Assembly (NCBI GenBank): GCA_023229485.1
Contig: JALNZJ010000023.1
Location: forward strand, 1-9,060
DNA: 9,060 bases
DNA from: a bacterium
GTDB taxonomy: Bacteria > Patescibacteriota > Minisyncoccia > Minisyncoccales > Minisyncoccaceae
Reading direction: 5' to 3'
A program made the position numbers and the translations under genes. Position 1 is the stretch's first letter, and the number at the start of each line of letters is the position of its first letter. Shown here in pieces: positions 3,881 through 9,060 of this stretch. Under the pieces are notes generated by a model. It saw nothing but the letters and a program-made list of their open reading frames with translations. It did not search any database and was not told where the DNA came from.

Positions 3881-5671
3881 ATGGAAGAAATATCTCAAAT
3901 TGAATTACAAAAAATGATAGTCTCGTCCTGTGAAAGAGTGGATAGAGATAAAGAACAAGTAAATAAGATTAATGTTTTTCCTGTTCCAGATCAAGATACT
4001 GGAAGCAATTTAGCTGCAACTTTACTTGGTGTAAAAGATGCAATTGAAGATAAGGAATTTAATAATATTGGCGAACTTGGAGATAGTGCCATGGATGGAG
4101 CACTTATTGCTGCCCAAGGAAATACTGGTATTATCTATACTGGCTGGCTAGCCGGGTTCTTTGGAGCGTTACCAAGAGAGAAAAATTTAGATACAAAAAA
4201 ATTAGCAGTTGCTTTTGAAAGTGGCTATACTCGTGCCGTTGATTCTGTTCAAAACCCAAAAGAGGGGACTATTCTTGATGTAATGCGGGCTTTTGCCTAT
4301 TCTTTTCGAGAAAATAGTGAAGAGGATAATATTATTAAAGTATTTAGTATCGCACTTCGAAAGGCAAATACTGCTTTGCTCGAAACTCCTAATCATATGG
4401 AAATACTTCGAACTGCAGGCGTTGTTGACGCTGGAGGATTAGGCTTTTTAATGATTATTGAGACTTATTTTGATATATTAAAGCTTTACTCTGATGAGGA
4501 TATTGAAGAATTGATTCTTGCCACAGGAGATAATGAGGATGAAGAAATGGCTACAAAAAGGTTTATACAAATAATTTCAAACCGTTTTGAGGTCGTTTCT
4601 CTTTTGACTAATACTGATTATAAGATGGAAAAAATACGCTCTAAGTTACACCATCTTGGTAATTGTCTTGATGTGATTCAAATAGGGAACAAAACAAAAA
4701 TACATATTCATACCGACAGTCCATATGAAATCAGGGATATAATAAAAGAGATGGGCGATATCGAAAACTTAAAAATACAGGACATGGCAAAAGAGGTTGC
4801 TGGAGAAAAATCGATTGAAAAGGTTTCTATCGGAATAGTAATTGATGAAAGGGCAGGACTTGGACAAAAAATAATTCAACACTACAATATAGAAATCATA
4901 CCATTCAAAATTGATTGGCCAGAAGGGGAGACGCTCGGAGGAAATAGTGTTTGTGAAAAAATAAAAGAAGCAAAAAAGCAGGGAATCACAAATAAACCCA
5001 AAATTAACCCTATTTCATCAGAATTTTTCTTTGAAGCTTACAAAAATCAACTTGAAAAATTTGAAAAGGTTTTATGTATTGTTTCTAGCTCAAAGCTTTC
5101 CAGTAATTATGATTCAGCCGTAAGGGCAAAAGAAATGCTGCCACTTAATGATCGCGAAAGGGTATTTGTAATTGATTCAAAAAATATAAGTGCAGGACAA
5201 TCGCTGGTCGTCCTAAGAGCACTGGAATTGATTAAAGAGTTACGTAATATGGATGAAATTGTAAAAAGATTAACTAACTTTGTTCCGAAAATTAATGTCT
5301 ATGGAATTTTAGAAAATACTAATTGGTGGAAAAAAGAATCAAAAAGCTTTTGGTTTCAAAAAAAAGAAACCTACTATTCTTTGGTTGAAATGAGAGATGG
5401 AAAAATGACTCCAATTGAAAAAATCAAATCATCTGACCTTGTTGATGTTTTATTTAAAAAGATTGCAAAAATTTCTAATCGAGAAATTAAAAAAGGAGGA
5501 AGAATGAGGGCTGTTATTGCCCATGGAGATAATCCTGAAGACGCTCAAGAACTTCGAAAGAAATTAAAAACAATAACCAAAACAGAGGTTCCTTTTGTAA
5601 CTATAACTGATCCAGTGACTAGTATTAATGCATGTCCTGAAAGCTTAATCGTAGGATGGGTGATAAAATAG
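3881..5671 (+). CDS. fakA: FakA-type fatty acid kinase fused to a C-terminal DegV-like domain
   Basis: FakA phosphorylates a fatty acid bound to FakB, making the acyl-phosphate used by PlsY. Residues 1-200 form the DhaL/DAK2 kinase domain: NVFPVPDQDTGSN (31-43, with metal-binding D37 and D39), AQGNTG (78-83), GTILDV (129-134) and AGVVDAGG (179-186). Residues about 225-310 match the FakA middle domain (KIHIHTDSP, 273-281; IQDMAKE). Instead of the ordinary FakA tail, residues about 315-596 form a DegV/FakB-like domain with SSSKLSSNYDSA (402-413) and VIDS (430-433). That domain lacks FakB hallmarks: TSQPS reads N-P-I-S-S (376-380), the GGR turn is W-W-K-K-E-S (482-487), and the terminal HxGPG is A-C-P-E-S (584-588). 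It may be a regulatory or docking module rather than a lipid carrier. The separate DegV genes downstream would supply FakB function. Confidence 0.88.
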   Translation: MEEISQIELQKMIVSSCERVDRDKEQVNKINVFPVPDQDTGSNLAATLLGVKDAIEDKEFNNIGELGDSAMDGALIAAQGNTGIIYTGWLAGFFGALPREKNLDTKKLAVAFESGYTRAVDSVQNPKEGTILDVMRAFAYSFRENSEEDNIIKVFSIALRKANTALLETPNHMEILRTAGVVDAGGLGFLMIIETYFDILKLYSDEDIEELILATGDNEDEEMATKRFIQIISNRFEVVSLLTNTDYKMEKIRSKLHHLGNCLDVIQIGNKTKIHIHTDSPYEIRDIIKEMGDIENLKIQDMAKEVAGEKSIEKVSIGIVIDERAGLGQKIIQHYNIEIIPFKIDWPEGETLGGNSVCEKIKEAKKQGITNKPKINPISSEFFFEAYKNQLEKFEKVLCIVSSSKLSSNYDSAVRAKEMLPLNDRERVFVIDSKNISAGQSLVVLRALELIKELRNMDEIVKRLTNFVPKINVYGILENTNWWKKESKSFWFQKKETYYSLVEMRDGKMTPIEKIKSSDLVDVLFKKIAKISNREIKKGGRMRAVIAHGDNPEDAQELRKKLKTITKTEVPFVTITDPVTSINACPESLIVGWVIK

Positions 5672-5678
5672 AAGGATC

Positions 5679-5862
5679 GCATAAAATTTAGATAAGTTTG
5701 CAATTCTTGTTTTGATATTTCTTTTTCTCCGACATAAATTCTTTGCTAAGAATTTAACTGCTTGCTTTCAGTCGTCGTTGGCAGAAAAGCAACCCTCCTG
5801 AGGCGGGTAAAGAGGCGAAGAAAAAGAAATATCAAAACGAATTGCATTTATGAAATTTTAGC
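5679..5862. repeat. Large imperfect inverted-repeat element, MITE-like or structured RNA
   Basis: The gap between the fakA fusion and the next gene is mostly one palindromic element. The core arms 5709-5728 and 5819-5838 are exactly complementary over 20 bp. They extend outward through TGCAATTC/GAATTGCA (5699-5706/5839-5846), after a 2-nt bulge, and TAAAATTT/AAATTTTA (5682-5689/5853-5860) to GC pairs at each end. Inside are further hairpins: AAATTCTT/AAGAATTT (5736-5743/5748-5755, loop TGCT) and a G+C-rich stem at 5792-5808. The centre is richer in G+C than the surroundings. There is no open frame and no obvious target-site duplication. It could be a miniature mobile element, or a folded leader attenuating the downstream DegV genes. 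Confidence 0.75.
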
Positions 5863-5923
5863 GTGCCAAGAGGGAAGATTTGATCTTTTCTATCATATCA
5901 ATAATAAAAGAAAAGAGAATAAA

Positions 5924-5929
5924 TAGAAT
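5924..5929 (+). promoter_or_regulatory. Possible -10 element before the first free DegV gene
   Basis: TAGAAT lies 11 nt upstream of ATG 5941, so transcription would begin at or close to the start codon. An alternative is TTGATC (5880-5885) with TAATAA (5902-5907) at 16 bp. An 8-bp inverted repeat TCTTTTCT/AGAAAAGA (5884-5891/5909-5916) overlaps this region and could be an operator. All of this is consensus matching only. Confidence 0.3.
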
Positions 5930-5940
5930 CGAAAAACAAA

Positions 5941-6834
5941 ATGGAAAAAATAAATAAAAAACGTATTGGAATAGTGTCGGATGAAACATTGGATTTGCCG
6001 GAGGAAATGATTAAACAGTTTAATATTTCAGTTGCAAAATATAAAGTTGATTATCAGAATATGATCGACTTAGAAGGTGATGTTTATCAAAAAATGAGAC
6101 AAGCAGAAAAGGAGGGAAAGCCTAGCTTAATCAAAACTTCGCAACCATCTATCAATGAATTCCTTAAACAATATAAGGAAAAGTTAAATGAGTTTGAGGA
6201 AATTTTTTGTTTTACGATTTCTTCAAAAGTTTCTGGGGCATACAACTCAGCACTTCAAGCAATTAAGTTTTTACAATCTGATTTGCAAAAAAAGGTTATC
6301 GTTGTTGATTCTGAGGGGGGAACTGGCGAATTGGGTCTATTGATTTTGCGTGCAATAAAAATGATTAATGAAACTAAGTTAAATATTTCTGAAATTAATG
6401 AGAGGTTGATTAAAGAAGTTAAAAATATAAAATTAATTGCTTTTTATGATAAAGCTAAATGGCTTGAAACAAGTGGTAGGATACCAAAATTTATTCCAAT
6501 GGTTGGAATGGAAAAATTAACTGGAATAAAACCCTTGCTCGGTCTTCGAGGTGGAAAACTAACTATTATCGGAGTAAAAAGAAATGTAAAAAATTTGGCA
6601 GACAACCTTGCCGATGAGTTTAAAAAGCGAACTGAAAAAATAAGGCAAAATGGGAAAAAAGTATTAGTAGGCATTACTCATGCTGATGCACCCGAGAATG
6701 CAAATCGACTAAAAGAAATAATCGAAAGTTTAGGTAATGTTGAGGTTGTTTTTATTAATCGCCTATGTACAGCAATTGGCGGACATGCGGGGCCGGGAGC
6801 AATCGCTCTCTCTTGGGATGAAAATGAAAATTAA
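5941..6834 (+). CDS. fakB: DegV-family fatty acid-binding protein (FakB type), copy 1
   Basis: DegV/FakB proteins bury one fatty acid and present its carboxylate to FakA for phosphorylation; they are soluble and usually about 280-300 residues. This 297-residue copy carries the set of family motifs: IGIVSDET (9-16), TSQPS (66-70), ISSKVSGAYNSA (93-104), VVDSEGG (121-127), T-S-G-R (177-180) and GGHAGPGA (280-287). The Thr of TSQPS, the Ser of SSK and the terminal His (H282) line the carboxylate site in studied FakB proteins, so this copy looks competent. A few lysines before the IGIV strand are non-family sequence. It follows the fakA fusion after the inverted-repeat element and has no Shine-Dalgarno. 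Which fatty acid it prefers cannot be told. Confidence 0.92.
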   Translation: MEKINKKRIGIVSDETLDLPEEMIKQFNISVAKYKVDYQNMIDLEGDVYQKMRQAEKEGKPSLIKTSQPSINEFLKQYKEKLNEFEEIFCFTISSKVSGAYNSALQAIKFLQSDLQKKVIVVDSEGGTGELGLLILRAIKMINETKLNISEINERLIKEVKNIKLIAFYDKAKWLETSGRIPKFIPMVGMEKLTGIKPLLGLRGGKLTIIGVKRNVKNLADNLADEFKKRTEKIRQNGKKVLVGITHADAPENANRLKEIIESLGNVEVVFINRLCTAIGGHAGPGAIALSWDENEN

Positions 6835-6873
6835 TCATTGCAACATTCTTAATCTTGAATTAAAATTATATAT

Positions 6874-7752
6874 ATGAAACCTTTAAATATAATTATTGGA
6901 ACTAGTGCGTCAATCACAAAAGATATAATTGAAAAATATGGATTTATTGTCGTTGATTTCAAATTAATTTGGGAAGGTGAAGAAAATATTATAGGAGATA
7001 ATATTTTTGATAAAATGAGGGAGGTTGCTAAAACAAAAATAACTGGAGGTCCAAAAACTTCTCAGCCATCCATCGGTGTTTATAAAAACTCATTTGAAGA
7101 AGGACTTCGGTCAGCAGAAGAAGTTATCTGTATTACTATTAGCTCTAAACTTTCAGGTGCCTACAACTCAGCATTTCAAGCTATTAAAATGTTAACTCCT
7201 GAAGATCAAAAAAGAGTTTTTTTGTTTGACTCTTTAAACGCCGATGCAGCAGAGTCATTTATTGCCATTCAAGCTGCTAAGCTTTCTTCTGAAGGATTGC
7301 GTAGTGAAAAAATTATTGAAGAATTAAAAGATTATTCGAAAAATATAAAACTTTTTGCAGCACTTGAAAGTGCTGATTGGCTTGAAGCAGGAGGAAGAAT
7401 AAATCACTCCTTGGCCATGCTAGTAAATCAGATGCAAAAAATAGGAATGAGACCTATCCTTATGATTAAGGACGGAGAAATAAAGCCGTCAACTCTTAAA
7501 ATGCAAGCAAGTAATACTTCGTCTGCAATACTAAAAGAGCTTGATGTCCAGATAAAAGAACCTCTATTACAAGGAAAAATTTGCCGAATAATTATTAGTC
7601 ATGCTGGGGTACCAGAAGATGCTGAAAAAATTAAAAACTCTATTTTAGAAAAATATAAAGAAAAAGTAGAAATAGAATTCATTAGTTTAACTAGTTGTGT
7701 TATCGGTGCTCATGTTGGACCAGGAGCACTTATTTGTTGTGTTACTAAATAA
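6874..7752 (+). CDS. fakB: DegV-family fatty acid-binding protein (FakB type), copy 2
   Basis: This is a second complete free-standing DegV protein of 292 residues. Motifs are TSQPS (62-66), ITISSKLSGAYNSA (87-100), LFDS (117-120), A-G-G-R (172-175) and AHVGPGA (279-285), again with the carboxylate-site Thr, Ser and His present. The first strand reads I-I-I-G-T-S-A-S (6-13), where the usual family sequence has D-S; the aspartate is missing here. It is clearly diverged from the neighbouring copy, so the pair may handle different fatty acids, as the FakB1/FakB2 pair does in Staphylococcus aureus (saturated versus unsaturated). The gap to the previous gene is 39 bp and holds TAAAAT (6861-6866), 7 nt before the ATG. 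No Shine-Dalgarno. Confidence 0.92.
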   Translation: MKPLNIIIGTSASITKDIIEKYGFIVVDFKLIWEGEENIIGDNIFDKMREVAKTKITGGPKTSQPSIGVYKNSFEEGLRSAEEVICITISSKLSGAYNSAFQAIKMLTPEDQKRVFLFDSLNADAAESFIAIQAAKLSSEGLRSEKIIEELKDYSKNIKLFAALESADWLEAGGRINHSLAMLVNQMQKIGMRPILMIKDGEIKPSTLKMQASNTSSAILKELDVQIKEPLLQGKICRIIISHAGVPEDAEKIKNSILEKYKEKVEIEFISLTSCVIGAHVGPGALICCVTK

Positions 7753-7772
7753 TCAGTAAGTTTAAGTAATCC

Positions 7773-8447
7773 ATGGAAGATATAATTATTTATATTTTAA
7801 TCGCAATATTTTCATTTGGGCTGGGATCTATTCCTTTTGCTTATTTTTTTGGAAAATTTGCACTAAAAGAAGATTTACGTAATTCTGGCTCAAAAAATAC
7901 AGGAGCATTAAATACTCTACGTGCCTCTAGTCGAAAATATGGTTCAGTAATAGGAGTGTTGTCCTTTCTCTGTGTGTTCCTTTTGGATGCTGGCAAGGCA
8001 GTATTGGCTGCCTATTTAGCTACTGGCCTTATAAACGATCAGCTAGTTGCGATAACGATTGCTACTTTTTTTGTGGTCTTAGGGCATAACTATTCTCCAT
8101 TTCTTAATTTCAAAGGGGGAAGGGGAGCTGCTTCTTTTTTTGGGGTAATATTATTTTATAATCCAAAGGCATTTATAGGTTATCTTATCGTACTTCTTTC
8201 CTGTATGTTTATCGGGGAAGTAATCGCCAAAAGACCAGCAAGTAAAAAATTCTTTAAACGAGCTATTTCAAATCAAATAATCGGAAGAATGGTTGGTGAA
8301 ATAATTGGAGTTTTTTATATCGGACTCGTGGCTCCACAATTATTTTTAGCGGCACTTGTCACGACTCCACTTATAATTATTGCCCATACAACACGCATAA
8401 AAGATCAAATTAAAAAGATTAAAGCTAAAACATATTTAAATGATTAA
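7773..8447 (+). CDS. plsY: Glycerol-3-phosphate acyltransferase PlsY (copy 2)
   Basis: This second PlsY homologue has 224 residues, slightly longer than usual. It shows GSIPFAYFFGK (18-28), DLRNSGSKNTGALN...R (34-50), L-D-x-x-K (71-75) and LGHNYSPFLNFKGGRG (103-118). Unlike copy 1, it keeps the motif-3 histidine (H105) and asparagine (N112). Its glycerol-phosphate motif is GSKN rather than GSGN, and the C-terminal HRENI...TEPK signature is replaced by A-H-T-T-R-I-K (204-210) with a lysine-rich tail. An insertion of about 20 mostly basic residues lies at 150-170. Several hydrophobic segments fit a multi-pass membrane protein. It starts 20 bp after the DegV gene and its end overlaps the next start. 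It probably makes lysophosphatidate from acyl-phosphate supplied by the upstream Fak genes. Confidence 0.9.
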   Translation: MEDIIIYILIAIFSFGLGSIPFAYFFGKFALKEDLRNSGSKNTGALNTLRASSRKYGSVIGVLSFLCVFLLDAGKAVLAAYLATGLINDQLVAITIATFFVVLGHNYSPFLNFKGGRGAASFFGVILFYNPKAFIGYLIVLLSCMFIGEVIAKRPASKKFFKRAISNQIIGRMVGEIIGVFYIGLVAPQLFLAALVTTPLIIIAHTTRIKDQIKKIKAKTYLND

Positions 8448-9060
8448 TGATTTTTTTATTTATTTCCTTTTTGTTGTTAGTGGCTACATAATAGGCCTTT
8501 TGCCATTTGAACATTTAGTCGGCCGGTTTAAAGATGATGATAAGGATTATAATTGGCGTAATGCGGCTATCTTTTCTTTAAGTCTTTTAAAGGGATTTCT
8601 TGCGGTATTTCTTCCTTTTTTGTTTGGAGCACCGCTTCAAGTTCAAGCTTTCTGTGGAATTGCCAGCATTATCGGACAAAGCTGGTCTCCTTTTTTGAGT
8701 TTTAAAGAAGAGAAAATTTTTCCGGTTTTAATTGGAGCATTAATTCTATTATATCTCCCGACTGTTTTGATTATGTGTCTAGTTTGTCTTATTTTTTCTA
8801 TGCTTTGGAGTGCCTCTGTTGCTATTATGATTTCTATCTTGCTTGGAGTTATGATGTCTTTTGCTAATATTGACCTTTGGAGCTCATTTTCTCTATTATT
8901 CTGTGCATTAGTTATTTTAATATTAAAACGACTACTTCCACTTAATGCTATTTTCCCATTAAAAGAGAGAAAAGACTTAATTGAGAATAGAATTTTTTTC
9001 GATCAAGATAATGTTCCGCTCTTTAAAGTTAAAATGAGGAAAAAAACTAATGCTATTAGT
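8440..9060 (+). CDS. Degenerate PlsY-like membrane protein (partial, runs off window)
   Basis: An open frame from ATG 8440 continues to the window end (207 codons, no stop), overlapping the end of plsY copy 2 by 8 bp. The N-terminus aligns by eye with PlsY: SGYIIGLLPFEHLVGRF (14-30), L-K-G-F-L-A-V (50-56) and IGQSWSPFLSFKEEK (78-92). The catalytic signatures are gone. GSGNxGxTN is reduced to W-R-N-A (39-42), the motif-3 histidine is Q80, the asparagine is S87, and GGKG is E-E-K. Hydrophobic segments continue to about 170, followed by a charged tail not typical of PlsY. It may be a non-catalytic partner or a repurposed membrane protein. The overlap implies co-translation with copy 2. Confidence 0.75.
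   Translation, partial: MINDFFIYFLFVVSGYIIGLLPFEHLVGRFKDDDKDYNWRNAAIFSLSLLKGFLAVFLPFLFGAPLQVQAFCGIASIIGQSWSPFLSFKEEKIFPVLIGALILLYLPTVLIMCLVCLIFSMLWSASVAIMISILLGVMMSFANIDLWSSFSLLFCALVILILKRLLPLNAIFPLKERKDLIENRIFFDQDNVPLFKVKMRKKTNAIS

Noticed and set aside
1551..8447. Recoded TGA (as glycine or tryptophan)
   Set aside because: None of the eight visible genes ends in TGA, but none has an in-frame TGA either, and tryptophan is TGG; there is no evidence for recoding.

Overview
The window is AT-rich DNA (roughly 30% G+C by eye) with every supported gene on the + strand. It fits a small-genome bacterium of the Candidate Phyla Radiation (Patescibacteria) type. The grounds are short compact genes, a scavenging-type phospholipid pathway that includes an archaeal-type CDP-lipid synthase homologue, no 3'-CCA encoded in the tRNAs, and no Shine-Dalgarno sequence before any of the gene starts. 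The phylum assignment is inference; nothing here is a taxonomic marker.

Positions 1-1550 hold no convincing protein gene and look like a replication-origin/centromere region. There are two perfect 16-bp parS sites (130, 315), a cluster of one perfect and two near-perfect DnaA boxes (1017-1057) beside an A/T-only tract, and 15 copies of the palindrome TGGCCA, mostly within TTTGGCCAGAA or its complement and often paired head to head. Two long repeat pairs are each offset by exactly 230 bp. Two tRNA genes lie here, tRNA-Ala(CGC) and tRNA-Pro(CGG). The tRNA-Pro is followed by a strongly foldable ~195-nt segment that ends in a clear intrinsic terminator and repeats 13 nt of the tRNA 3' half.

From 1551 to the end lies a tight co-directional gene set: a YraN-family nuclease-like protein, PlsY, a CarS/DUF46 protein, a mechanosensitive-channel-like membrane protein broken by a -1 frameshift, a FakA-DegV fusion, two free-standing DegV/FakB proteins, a second PlsY, and a third, degenerate PlsY-like protein that runs off the window. 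A large imperfect inverted repeat (5679-5862) separates the fusion gene from the first free DegV gene.

Read together, the genes encode most of a route from imported fatty acid to activated phospholipid. FakB-type proteins present the fatty acid, FakA phosphorylates it, PlsY moves the acyl group to glycerol-3-phosphate, and the CarS homologue could activate the resulting phosphatidic acid with CTP. A PlsC-type second acyltransferase is not seen. The most unusual points are the origin-linked TGGCCA array, the multiplication and stepwise motif loss of the DegV and PlsY copies, and the structured elements at 1350-1544 and 5679-5862.
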